A stretch of DNA of 23,508 nt from Fusobacterium sp. (GCA_020024915.1 JAHHSZ010000016.1:1-23508), one strand, 5' to 3'. Shown: positions 9,241 through 16,439, counted from the first letter of the stretch. The notes: a model not told the origin generated them from the sequence alone. Translations and numbers: made by a program.

Positions 9241-10048
9241 CACTAAAGTCCTCCTCATCAATATTATCTGTTACTGGTTTTACATTTCTAGTTTCAGTTA
9301 CTGCTACAGGGGCATTAGCTTTTCCATTATAAGCTATTAACGCAAATATTGCTCCTACTAAAGCTACTGCCATTATTGGAAGATTTAAGTAAGCAATACA
9401 TACATAACCTAATATTGCATAAGGAATTACTTCTTTCTTTAACATTACAGATAATATCATGGCAAATCCAATTGCTGGTATTAATCCTCCTGCTACTGAG
9501 AAACCTTTTATTAACCACATTGGTAGTGCATCAACAAATAACTTTAACGCTGGTAAGCTTAAAGAAGCTGCAACTCCAATTATAAACCCTATTACTGCAA
9601 GTCCTAAAAAAGTAGAATTAGCTATTACAGCAAATTTTCCCCATTGGTTTCTTTCTATAGCATTTTTTGCCCATTTTCCAGATCCAGCAAATAATGTATA
9701 AGTAGCTGTTGTAATAAATTGGAAAAGAATTGCAAATGGGAAAGATAATGCTAATGCTGATTCAGGTGTAATTCCTTGATCTTTAAGAGTTATAGCCATT
9801 ATAGTTCCAACTATTCCAGGTCCTACTGGGTTAGGTGGTACAGTTCCTCCAGGTCCTACTCCAAATCCCATAAATGCCAATTCAGATATAGCTCCAAATA
9901 TAAGTGCAGTCTGTAAATCTCCTAAAACAATTCCTACAAAGAAAGCCATTACAATAGCTCTATTTGTATATATTCCAAGTAACATTCCTGAATAACAAAA
10001 GGCTGTTACTAATCCAATTAATATCCCTTGTACTAATGTAATTTCCAT
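9230..10048 (-). CDS. PTS mannose-family EIIC component
   Basis: The product is a 272-residue polytopic membrane protein with many hydrophobic segments. It contains MGFGVGPGGTVPPNPVGPG (about residues 60-78), a typical EIIC-ManY/AgaC sequence. It is the sugar channel with EIID. AAGGGGG lies upstream of the ATG, 18 bases after the EIIB gene. The cytosolic C-terminus ends DEEDFSDGI, an acidic tail like that of EIIA. Part of this tail (GAGGAGGAC codons) also serves as the ribosome binding site of EIID. Neighbouring GH88 and lyase genes indicate that the substrate is an unsaturated glycosaminoglycan disaccharide rather than mannose. Confidence 0.95.
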   Translation of the reverse strand: MEITLVQGILIGLVTAFCYSGMLLGIYTNRAIVMAFFVGIVLGDLQTALIFGAISELAFMGFGVGPGGTVPPNPVGPGIVGTIMAITLKDQGITPESALALSFPFAILFQFITTATYTLFAGSGKWAKNAIERNQWGKFAVIANSTFLGLAVIGFIIGVAASLSLPALKLFVDALPMWLIKGFSVAGGLIPAIGFAMILSVMLKKEVIPYAILGYVCIAYLNLPIMAVALVGAIFALIAYNGKANAPVAVTETRNVKPVTDNIDEEDFSDGI

Positions 10049-10066
10049 TACCTTAAACCCCCTTGA

Positions 10067-10567
10067 TTATTTACGAATAGCTTGTCTTAAAGTTTCTACT
10101 GTTTGTTCTCCATCAGTGGATACTGGGGAAACTTTAGTGTTTAATTTTACACTGTATTTATCCTCTAAAGTTCTTAAAGCTTCTTTATCCTCTGCTCCTA
10201 AATATATGAATTGAGATACTTTTTCTTTTCCTTCACCAGAGTGGATATTTCCAACATTTAACTCGTCCATTGGGAATCCTAAGTCACATAATCTTCTAGC
10301 ATCTTCTGGACTAGCTACGATTACAAATATAGTTTGGTGTGGAGCTGCTTTCCAAATTACTTTTGCAGTTCTTTCAACTGACCAGAATCTTGTTCCTATC
10401 TCTTTTGGTACAATTGAGCTCATTAAAGTTTGTTGAATTTCATTTTCTGCTGCATCATCATTTGCAACGATTACTAGGTTTACTCCTAGGTTTTTGATCC
10501 ATAATTGTCCTTGTCCATGAATTAATCTCTCATCAATTCTTACCATTTTAATATTAGGTTTGTTCAT
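10067..10567 (-). CDS. PTS mannose-family EIIB component
   Basis: The product is a 166-residue cytosolic phosphocarrier. The start at 10567 is chosen because TAGGAGGAATTTAT directly precedes it; an in-frame ATG at 10597 would overlap the end of the GH88 gene and lacks a good site. IKMVRIDERLIHGQGQ is the EIIB signature, with His17 as the phosphorylated residue. FVIVASPEDARRLCDLGF and VGNIHSGEGKEKVS follow as in AgaB/LevE. It takes phosphate from EIIA and gives it to the incoming sugar at EIIC/EIID. It begins 11 bases after the GH88 stop. Confidence 0.95.
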   Translation of the reverse strand: MNKPNIKMVRIDERLIHGQGQLWIKNLGVNLVIVANDDAAENEIQQTLMSSIVPKEIGTRFWSVERTAKVIWKAAPHQTIFVIVASPEDARRLCDLGFPMDELNVGNIHSGEGKEKVSQFIYLGAEDKEALRTLEDKYSVKLNTKVSPVSTDGEQTVETLRQAIRK

Positions 10568-10578
10568 ATAAATTCCTC

Positions 10579-11766
10579 CTACCAATACATTTTCCAATTC
10601 TTTTTAAATCTAACTAAAGCTTCTAAATAAAAATAATCTCCCCAAATGTTTCCTTCATTGACACCTTTTCCTGAATGCCAAGAGTAGACACCTTCATTTA
10701 TAAGAGCTTGTATTCCGTCTGTTAAGTCATCAGTATAGTTATCAATTAAGCTTCCTAACATTGAATGTGCAGCATACTTATAAATAAGTTTGTACTTATT
10801 TGTTTCTGGTAAGTACTTATCCATCAAATTCATTCCACACACTGCTATTGCTGTAGCTGATGAATCTTTTGATTGTCCAGAATTATCTCCAAATATTAAA
10901 TCCCAGTAACTTACAAAGTCTTTTGGTAATCTGTTTAAGAAATAGTTTGTAATAGCTTCAAATAACTCAATATTATCTTCATTTTCTACATATGAGTGGT
11001 TTAACGCTATTCCATATATTAACCAAGCTTGGCCTCTTGCCCAGCTTGAATCATCTGAATAACCTTGTCTTGTTTTTCCATGTGATGGAAGTCCTGTCTC
11101 TGGATCAAAGTAAAAAGTATGGAACGCTGATGCATCCTCACGAATTGCATTATTGATTGTAGATATATAGTGTTTTTTTGCAATTTCTCTATATTTAATA
11201 TCATTAGTTACTTCAGTAGCCCAGTATAATAATGGAATATTTAATAGACAGTCAACTATTAAACGATAGTTATCTTTTGCTCCTAACTCTCCCCAAGCTT
11301 GGATAAATTGTCCTTTCTCTTGATAACGACTAATTAGTTTATCTGCTGCTAAGATAGCTGCTCTTTTAGCTTTCTCATTTCCTGTTAACTTGTATGCACT
11401 TACACAAGATATACTGTATAAGAATCCTAAGTCATGGTGCTCTACCTCTATGTTTTTCTCTATTCTATCTAAAAAAGACTCAACATTTTTTTCAGCTAAA
11501 TTACGATATTTTTCATCATTTGTAAGTTCATAACAAAGCCATAAAATTCCTGTCCAAAATCCATTAGTCCATTCTGTATTAGGCATTGGTTTATAAGCAT
11601 TATTAAAAGTTGCAGGTGTTGGGAAAAGTTCTCCTAACTTAGCTATGTTTTTATCTACTTTATGTAGACACACATTGATTGCATCATTTAATTTCTCTTC
11701 TGAAATAAGTCCGTTATTGATATAACGCTCACTTCCTAATAAAAGTTCATGGTTTATTTTTCTCAT
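10579..11766 (-). CDS. ugl: Unsaturated glucuronyl hydrolase (GH88)
   Basis: The 395-residue protein has no signal peptide and is cytosolic. It belongs to glycoside hydrolase family 88, which hydrates the double bond of the terminal 4,5-unsaturated uronate and thereby releases it from the amino sugar. HHDLGFLYSIS (Asp112) and IVDCLLNIPLL (Asp172) match the two essential aspartates of Bacillus UGL (Asp88 and Asp149) with nearly equal spacing. WTNGFWTG, WARGQAWLIYG and GNIWGDYFYLEAL are further family blocks. It is the first gene of the PTS operon, with AGAGGT before its ATG, a strong promoter and a probable operator upstream. Because uptake is by PTS, its natural substrate may be phosphorylated; this is inference. 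Confidence 0.94.
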   Translation of the reverse strand: MRKINHELLLGSERYINNGLISEEKLNDAINVCLHKVDKNIAKLGELFPTPATFNNAYKPMPNTEWTNGFWTGILWLCYELTNDEKYRNLAEKNVESFLDRIEKNIEVEHHDLGFLYSISCVSAYKLTGNEKAKRAAILAADKLISRYQEKGQFIQAWGELGAKDNYRLIVDCLLNIPLLYWATEVTNDIKYREIAKKHYISTINNAIREDASAFHTFYFDPETGLPSHGKTRQGYSDDSSWARGQAWLIYGIALNHSYVENEDNIELFEAITNYFLNRLPKDFVSYWDLIFGDNSGQSKDSSATAIAVCGMNLMDKYLPETNKYKLIYKYAAHSMLGSLIDNYTDDLTDGIQALINEGVYSWHSGKGVNEGNIWGDYFYLEALVRFKKNWKMYW

Positions 11767-11803
11767 TTCTACCTCTTTCTACATTTAAAAATTCGTTGTC
11801 AAC

Positions 11804-11815
11804 TCAACACGTTAA
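11804..11815. promoter_or_regulatory. Probable operator of the local GntR regulator, copy 1
   Basis: On the minus strand the site reads TTAACGTGTTGA. It differs by one base from the near-perfect inverted repeat at 13601-13612. It lies just downstream of the -10 box of the GH88 operon promoter, where a bound repressor would block initiation. A further small inverted repeat, GTTGTCAAC at 11795-11803, adjoins it. Assignment to the GntR protein rests on proximity. Confidence 0.55.
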
Positions 11816-11831
11816 TCGGTTATAACTTTAT

Positions 11832-11858
11832 ATTATAACAATTTCATTTTAATGTCAA
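11832..11858 (-). promoter_or_regulatory. Sigma-70-type promoter of the GH88-PTS operon
   Basis: On the minus strand TTGACA (11853-11858) is followed after 15 bases by TATAAT (11832-11837), or after 17 bases by TAATAT. Both hexamers are at or near consensus. The transcript would start about 60 bases before the GH88 ATG and run over the operator-like repeat. Confidence 0.8.
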
Positions 11859-11868
11859 TATTTTTTTG

Positions 11869-11906
11869 AAAAAGAAAAAAAACAGTCATTTTTAGAACTG
11901 TTTTTT
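11869..11906 (-). terminator. Terminator after the gntR gene
   Basis: The arms AAAAAACAGT (minus strand, from 11906) and ACTGTTTTTT enclose a ten-base loop. They are followed on the minus strand by a T-rich run ending in TTTTTTTTCTTTTT. The hairpin lies 22 bases after the regulator stop and 11 bases before the -35 box of the GH88 promoter, separating the two units. Confidence 0.8.
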
Positions 11907-11927
11907 CATGTTTAAAACATAAATATT

Positions 11928-12665
11928 TTAGTATTCTGAAGCTATCTCTATCTCATAATAATTAGGATGAATACAACTTTGCATATAAACTATAGGCTCC
12001 TCATCTGAGTTATAAGTTATTTTTTCTAGGAAAATAAGAGATATATCCTCTCTCTTTTCTAGTTCACTATTTCCTTCTACCATTATTTTAAAAATCTCTG
12101 AACTTCTATCTAAAGTTACATACCTAATTTTCATCTTAATAGGAAAATTTACAGTATGTTCAGTTATATTTAACTCTTTTGATAAACTTGCTCCTTTATT
12201 TAATCTCTTTATTATATCTGCAGATAGTTTATTACTAAATATATATCTATCTTGAACTTTCCAAATAACTTCATTCACATAAGCTATCTGTCTGATATGA
12301 ATAATTTTTTCTTTTCCTGTTCTCCCTCCTAATTTCATACTCATATCTCTGTCAATATAAGGAGAAGAAATTTTTGTCACTGTCTTTTCAGCAACTATCT
12401 GTGATACTTTATCTTTTGGAGTAAGTTCGCTAAATAGTACTTTTTTATGTAAAAGATGTCTTCTTACATACGTTCCCTTACCTTGTCTTCTTATTAATAT
12501 TCCTTCATTAACTAAATCATTTAAAGCTTTTACAACTGTAGTATTACTAACTGAATACTTTTCTTTTAATTCACTTTCTGAATAAATCTTTTCCCCAGCT
12601 TTAAATATCCCCTCATCTATTTTTTTTACAATCTCTCTTTTTATGATCTCATACTTAGGTAGCAT
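11928..12665 (-). CDS. GntR-family transcriptional regulator, HutC/UTRA type
   Basis: The 245-residue protein has an N-terminal winged helix-turn-helix (about residues 1-70; SESELKEKYSVSNTTVVKAL, then LIRRQGKGTYV) and a C-terminal UTRA effector domain (about 90-240). This class usually represses transport and catabolic genes and releases DNA on binding a sugar phosphate or related metabolite. TAGGAGGAG precedes the ATG. It follows the discoidin-type gene by 58 bases with no terminator between, so both are probably one transcript. Matching inverted repeats at the promoter of that transcript and at the GH88 promoter suggest that it regulates itself and the PTS operon. The likely inducer is an unsaturated disaccharide phosphate or KDG-type intermediate, but this is not visible in the sequence. 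Confidence 0.92.
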   Translation of the reverse strand: MLPKYEIIKREIVKKIDEGIFKAGEKIYSESELKEKYSVSNTTVVKALNDLVNEGILIRRQGKGTYVRRHLLHKKVLFSELTPKDKVSQIVAEKTVTKISSPYIDRDMSMKLGGRTGKEKIIHIRQIAYVNEVIWKVQDRYIFSNKLSADIIKRLNKGASLSKELNITEHTVNFPIKMKIRYVTLDRSSEIFKIMVEGNSELEKREDISLIFLEKITYNSDEEPIVYMQSCIHPNYYEIEIASEY

Positions 12666-12723
12666 ATACTCCTCCTACTTAATTATTTAAAGTTGTTATG
12701 TAATACTTTTTTATAATTTAAAA

Positions 12724-13560
12724 CTACTTTAAATTATTTTTTCCATATACATCTAACTGTGTAAGTGCTGGAAATGGAGAAGGATCTGTATCTTGAATCA
12801 ACTCTTGGAATCTTACCCAAGTTATTAATTTTTTTTCAAATCTGAATTTTTGAGGTGTATGAATTTTATTTAAACTTATAACCTCTTTGCTTCCATCAGA
12901 AAATTCTAAAGTAGCCTGTGTCCAATAACTATCATGTGGAAAATCACATCTTATTGTTATATCTACTCTATCTATTTCCACTTCACGTCCAAAATCCAAT
13001 GTTAAAGCAGCATCTAACTGTTGATTTATCCCCCAAGATGCATATGGATATGATCCATGACTATTATTTGCATATACTCCATCTATTGCATTACAAGCAA
13101 AGAATGTAGCTTCATTTCTCGTCTCTACATTTGCAAAGGCATATGGATAAGCACCATTATACTCATTTAAAGCGTGTGTATTTCTTGCTAGGTTTCTATA
13201 TTGATTTATCTCAAAATTCTCAGCATATCTTACACTAATATAGTGTGTTTTTCCTGTAAATGCTGTATCAACTCTTGCTTTTACACGATTTTCAGCTATT
13301 GGAATTGTATATATCCATTCTGTCCCTTTCAAATAGATTAAATCTTCATTTAAACTCTCATCTAAACGAACCATCAGATATTGGTTAGGTTCATCAACCA
13401 CTATTTTAAAATAATCTCCCTCTTCATATATCAAGTCTTGTGTTGAAAGATAAGTTATAACCTCATCTGTTTTTGCCATAATAGTAGGAGCTTTTCCTGA
13501 TTTATTTTGCCCATTACGTATGTTCCCATTTTTATTATGTAAAGAAATTGTTATTGCCAT
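12724..13560 (-). CDS. Cytosolic discoidin (F5/8 type C-like) domain protein of unknown function
   Basis: The 278-residue product starts at 13560, where AAGGGGG precedes the ATG; a longer in-frame start at 13593 has no better site. The N-terminal about 115 residues are beta-rich and not recognised. The remainder (about 120-275) resembles a galactose-binding/F5-8 type C fold: NLARNTHAL, AYPYAFANVETRNEATFFACNAIDGV is the opening (only key parts quoted), then ASWGINQ, LTLDFGREVEIDRVDITIR and VRFQELI. There is no signal peptide or membrane segment, which is unusual because such domains are normally extracellular carbohydrate binders. It has its own promoter with a probable GntR operator in the spacer and is followed by gntR. 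It may bind a uronate-containing metabolite or have enzymatic activity; no catalytic residues are recognised. Confidence 0.75.
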   Translation of the reverse strand: MAITISLHNKNGNIRNGQNKSGKAPTIMAKTDEVITYLSTQDLIYEEGDYFKIVVDEPNQYLMVRLDESLNEDLIYLKGTEWIYTIPIAENRVKARVDTAFTGKTHYISVRYAENFEINQYRNLARNTHALNEYNGAYPYAFANVETRNEATFFACNAIDGVYANNSHGSYPYASWGINQQLDAALTLDFGREVEIDRVDITIRCDFPHDSYWTQATLEFSDGSKEVISLNKIHTPQKFRFEKKLITWVRFQELIQDTDPSPFPALTQLDVYGKNNLK

Positions 13561-13597
13561 ATATGTCCCCCTTGTTTTTATTAATTTCATCATCTTA

Positions 13598-13626
13598 ATT
13601 TTAACACGTTAACCCATTGTTTGCAA
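13598..13626 (-). promoter_or_regulatory. Promoter of the discoidin-gntR transcript
   Basis: On the minus strand TTGCAA (13621-13626), a 17-base spacer and TAAAAT (13598-13603) form a good sigma-70-type promoter. The start of transcription would be about 30 bases before the ribosome binding site. Confidence 0.7.
13601..13612. promoter_or_regulatory. Probable operator of the local GntR regulator, copy 2
   Basis: TTAACGTGTTAA (minus strand) is an inverted repeat with five-base arms TTAAC/GTTAA and a two-base centre. It overlaps the -10 box and fills part of the spacer, an expected position for a repressor site. A one-mismatch copy lies at the GH88 promoter. Confidence 0.6.
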
Positions 13627-13653
13627 GCTGTTTAACAATTAATTTTTATTACA

Positions 13654-13701
13654 AATACAAAAACTACACTCCTTTCTCAAATAGTGAGTTTTAGAGTGTA
13701 G
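13654..13701 (-). terminator. Terminator after kduD
   Basis: The eight-base arms CTACACTC and GAGTGTAG (13694-13701 and 13664-13671) enclose a loop with a small inner CTC/GAG pair. On the minus strand TTTTTGTATTTGT follows. It lies 31 bases after the kduD stop and ends the kduI-kduD unit. Confidence 0.85.
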
Positions 13702-13732
13702 CATAAAAAGGATTATTTAATTAGATTATAAA

Positions 13733-14506
13733 TTATCTTACTAACCAACCACCGTCAACAGCTAATATATGTCCATTCACATAGTCTGAAGCACGGCTTG
13801 CTAAGAATACTACTGTTCCCATTAAATCAAATGGATCTGCCCATCTATTTGCAGGAATTCTTCCTAATATCTCAGCATTTCTCTCTTTGTCAGCTCTAAT
13901 TGGAGCTGTGTTAGCTGTTTTTATATATCCTGGAGCTATTGCATTTATTTGGATATTTTTACATGCTAGCTCATTAGCAAAAGCTTTTGTAATTCCTGCA
14001 ACAGCGTGTTTACTAGCTGTGTATGGAGGTACAAATTTTCCACCTTGGAATGATAACATTGAAGCTATATTGATTATTTTTCCTGATCCTTGTGGTACCA
14101 TAACTTTTGCAACTTCTTGGCTTAGGTGGTATACAGCATCAATATTTATTGCCATAACAGCATCCCAATCCTCTTCCTTGTACTCAAGTAATGGAGCTCT
14201 TCTAATAGTTCCTGCATTGTTTACTAATATATCTATCTTTCCATAAACAGATAAACACTCAGCCACTACTTTTTTAATATCATCTTTTAATGTTAAGTTA
14301 GCCTGAACAAAGTGAACTCTTCTTCCCTCTTTTTCAACTAACTCTCTTGTTTCTTGCCAATCTGTATCATAAGTTACAACTAATAAATCTGCACCAGCTT
14401 TTGCAAGAGCTACAACATAAGCTTGTCCTAACCCTGTATTTCCTCCAGTTACAATTGCAACTTTATCTTTTAATGAAAAAAAATCCATTGAAAAATTATC
14501 TAACAT
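13733..14506 (-). CDS. kduD: 2-dehydro-3-deoxy-D-gluconate dehydrogenase (KduD-like short-chain dehydrogenase)
   Basis: The 257-residue cytosolic protein is a classical short-chain dehydrogenase. It has the nucleotide motif TGGNTGLG (residues 20-27), NNAGT (about 96-100), catalytic Ser149 and YTASK with Tyr162 and Lys166, and a C-terminal NGHILAVDGGW. The overall sequence (LKDKVAIVTGGNTGLGQ, INAIAPGYIKTANT) is typical of KduD, which reduces the 2,5-diketo-3-deoxy-gluconate produced by KduI to 2-keto-3-deoxygluconate. The relative DhuD does the same step in glycosaminoglycan-using bacteria. GGAGGT lies 8 bases before the ATG. It follows kduI by 31 bases and is closed by a terminator, so the two enzymes form a compact operon. 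Confidence 0.92.
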   Translation of the reverse strand: MLDNFSMDFFSLKDKVAIVTGGNTGLGQAYVVALAKAGADLLVVTYDTDWQETRELVEKEGRRVHFVQANLTLKDDIKKVVAECLSVYGKIDILVNNAGTIRRAPLLEYKEEDWDAVMAINIDAVYHLSQEVAKVMVPQGSGKIINIASMLSFQGGKFVPPYTASKHAVAGITKAFANELACKNIQINAIAPGYIKTANTAPIRADKERNAEILGRIPANRWADPFDLMGTVVFLASRASDYVNGHILAVDGGWLVR

Positions 14507-14537
14507 TATCTATTACCTCCAAAAATATTATTATTAA

Positions 14538-15368
14538 CTATCTTAAATTTTCCATTGCTACATGGTCCATATCAGTAAATGTTTGATTTTCTCCAACCAT
14601 TCCCCATATGAATGTATATCCACCTGTTCCTACACCACTATGAATTGACCAAGATGGAGAGATTACAGCCTCATCATTTTTCATAACTATATGTCTAGTC
14701 TCAGTAGGCTCTCCCATTAAATGGAATACTCTTGTATCTTTTTCCATGTCAAAATAGAAGTAAACTTCCATTCTTCTGTCATGTGTATGGCAAGGCATAC
14801 TGTTCCATACTGACCCATCTTCTAATGCTGTCATTCCCATTACTAATTGACAAGTATCTAGTACATCTGGATGAATATATTGGTTGATCGTTCTTTTGTT
14901 CGATGTTTCAATGCTTCCTAAGTGAACTTTTTTAGCATCAACTAATCCTATTTTCTTTGTAGGATATGCTTTGTGAGCTGGAGCTGAGTTCATATAGAAT
15001 TTAGGTGGATTTTGAGGATCTACTGCTCTAAATAATATCTCTTTTACTCCCATTCCAACATAGATAGCATCTTTGAATCCTAACTCATATTCAGTTCCGT
15101 CTAGAGATATTACTCCTGCTCCTCCAACGTTTATTATTCCTAACTCTCTTCTCTCTAAGAAAAAGTTACTTCCTAACTCTTTACTTCCCTCTAATTTTAA
15201 AGTTTCTTGTACTGGACAAGCTCCTCCAACAATTATTCTATCAAAGTGAGAATAAACTAATTTTATTTTATCTGCTAAAAATAAATCTTGAATTAAATAT
15301 TCCTCTCTTAGTCTATTTGTATCATATGCTTTTGCATCTTTATTATTTGAAGCATAACGTATTTCCAT
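14538..15368 (-). CDS. kduI: 5-dehydro-4-deoxy-D-glucuronate isomerase
   Basis: The 276-residue protein starts MEIRYASNNKDAKAYDTNRL, the typical KduI opening. The ATG at 15368 has GGAGAG about 8 bases upstream and is preferred over an in-frame ATG at 15389. The cupin metal ligands are visible: MPCHTHDRRMEVYFYF gives His194, His196 and Glu201, and WSIHSG gives His243, matching E. coli His196, His198, Glu203 and His245 with a constant shift of two. It isomerises the open-chain 4-deoxy-5-keto-uronate, which forms spontaneously from the unsaturated uronate released by GH88. It is first in the kduI-kduD unit, divergent from the IclR regulator gene. Confidence 0.96.
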   Translation of the reverse strand: MEIRYASNNKDAKAYDTNRLREEYLIQDLFLADKIKLVYSHFDRIIVGGACPVQETLKLEGSKELGSNFFLERRELGIINVGGAGVISLDGTEYELGFKDAIYVGMGVKEILFRAVDPQNPPKFYMNSAPAHKAYPTKKIGLVDAKKVHLGSIETSNKRTINQYIHPDVLDTCQLVMGMTALEDGSVWNSMPCHTHDRRMEVYFYFDMEKDTRVFHLMGEPTETRHIVMKNDEAVISPSWSIHSGVGTGGYTFIWGMVGENQTFTDMDHVAMENLR

Positions 15369-15405
15369 TGTTTCATCTCTCCTTTTCATTTAAAATTTAT
15401 ATTTA

Positions 15406-15432
15406 TTCGTATTTACGTTTTAGTTCGTATTT
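15406..15432. promoter_or_regulatory. Direct repeats in the kduI leader, probable IclR operator
   Basis: TTCGTATTT occurs at 15406-15414 and again at 15424-15432, exactly 18 bases apart, with the related TTACGTTTTA between them. The repeats lie between the predicted -10 box of kduI and its ribosome binding site, near the start of transcription. CG-containing words are rare in this AT-rich intergenic region, which makes the repetition stand out. Assignment to the adjacent IclR protein is by position. Confidence 0.5.
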
Positions 15433-15441
15433 TAGTACATC

Positions 15442-15470
15442 TTAATAAAAAGATATCACATTTTTTTCAA
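15442..15470 (-). promoter_or_regulatory. Predicted kduI promoter
   Basis: On the minus strand TTGAAA (15465-15470), a 17-base spacer and TATTAA (15442-15447) fit a sigma-70-type promoter. The leader to the kduI start would be about 70 bases and contains the direct repeats. Confidence 0.5.
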
Positions 15471-15523
15471 TAAGTAAAGTAAAATTTTATTTTTTTAAAA
15501 TTATTGAAACAAGCTTATATAGT

Positions 15524-15552
15524 TTGATTTTTTGAAAAATTTTTGTTATCAT
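15524..15552 (+). promoter_or_regulatory. Predicted promoter of the IclR regulator gene
   Basis: TTGATT (15524-15529), a 17-base spacer and TATCAT (15547-15552) precede the regulator start by 43 bases. The region is very AT-rich, so other hexamer choices are possible. Confidence 0.4.
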
Positions 15553-15595
15553 AAACATAGAATATGTAAAGAAATAAAAAAGGAAGTATTAAATT

Positions 15596-16363
15596 ATGAG
15601 CTCACATAAACCAACAGAGAGAGTTATAAATATATTGAATATTGTTTCAAAAAATCCAAATAAACTAACTCTTTCAAACATATCAAAACAATTAAATATA
15701 CCTAAAAGTACACTTTCACCAATTTTAAAAACACTAGTTGAATCAGAACTTTTAAATTTTGATATGGCTACTCAAACCTATGCTGTAGGTCTTGAAACTT
15801 TTCAAATTGGACAATCATACCTAAATAGCATCAACGGATTGGATATTGTAAAATCTCATATGAGAAGTATTGTAAACGAGTGTAATGAAACTTGCCAATT
15901 GGGAATTAACCATAGAAACGAAGTACTATATCTCACTAAAATTGAAAGTCGTCAACCTATTAAGTTGTTATCTTCTATTGGTAGAAATTTACCTCTTTAT
16001 TGCACTGGATTAGGAAGAGCTTTATTATTTGAATATTCAGAGGAAGATATTAGAGAGCTTTATTCTGAAGAATTAGATAAATTTACGGAGTATACTATCA
16101 ATGATCTTGATGATATTGTCAATCTAGTAAATAAATGTAAGGAAGAGGATTATGCATATGAAAAACAAGAGATAACTACTGATGCTTGTTGTATAGCTGT
16201 TCCTATAAGAATAAATAACAGTATTCAAGCTGCTCTTGGAGTTAGTTTTCCTGTGGTTAGAGCAACTGAGGAGCATATTAATGACATTATCTCCCTTTTA
16301 AAACTACACTCAAAAATGATCTCCCATGAATTAAGCAATCTAAATATAAATCATATATTATAA
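15596..16363 (+). CDS. IclR-family transcriptional regulator (KdgR-like by context)
   Basis: The 255-residue protein has an N-terminal winged helix (about residues 5-65; LTLSNISKQLNIPKSTLSPI is the helix-turn-helix) and a C-terminal IclR effector domain (about 80-250) with LPLYCTGLGRALL and a late DACCIAVPIR segment. AAGGAAG precedes the ATG. It is the only plus-strand gene and diverges from kduI, so it most likely controls kduI-kduD. KdgR, the classical pectin/uronate regulator, is of this family and responds to 2-keto-3-deoxygluconate, the product of KduD. A local role with that inducer is a reasonable inference. The direct repeats at 15406-15432 are the candidate binding site. Confidence 0.93.
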   Translation: MSSHKPTERVINILNIVSKNPNKLTLSNISKQLNIPKSTLSPILKTLVESELLNFDMATQTYAVGLETFQIGQSYLNSINGLDIVKSHMRSIVNECNETCQLGINHRNEVLYLTKIESRQPIKLLSSIGRNLPLYCTGLGRALLFEYSEEDIRELYSEELDKFTEYTINDLDDIVNLVNKCKEEDYAYEKQEITTDACCIAVPIRINNSIQAALGVSFPVVRATEEHINDIISLLKLHSKMISHELSNLNINHIL

Positions 16364-16383
16364 TATCTAGGCTTAAAATCTTG

Positions 16384-16436
16384 AGAAAACTGTAAGAATT
16401 GTAGAGTCATAACAATTCTTAAGTTTTCTTATTTTT
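16384..16436. terminator. Hairpin terminator between convergent iclR and HAD genes
   Basis: Arms AGAAAAC plus AAGAATTGT (16384-16402) pair with ACAATTCTT plus GTTTTCT (16412-16429), with a small bulge. TTATTTTT follows on the plus strand, so it serves the IclR gene. The minus-strand side has a weaker T tract (GATTTT) but could also end the HAD operon. Confidence 0.75.
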
Positions 16437-16439
16437 CAG

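Noticed and set aside
13887..14246. Plus-strand open frame of 119 codons opposite kduD
   Set aside because: It lies wholly inside kduD, whose motifs are all present on the minus strand, and its translation has no recognisable domain.
15369..15595. Riboswitch in the region between kduI and iclR
   Set aside because: The 227 bases are very AT-rich with no conserved multi-helix pattern; the repeats there are better explained as a protein-binding site.
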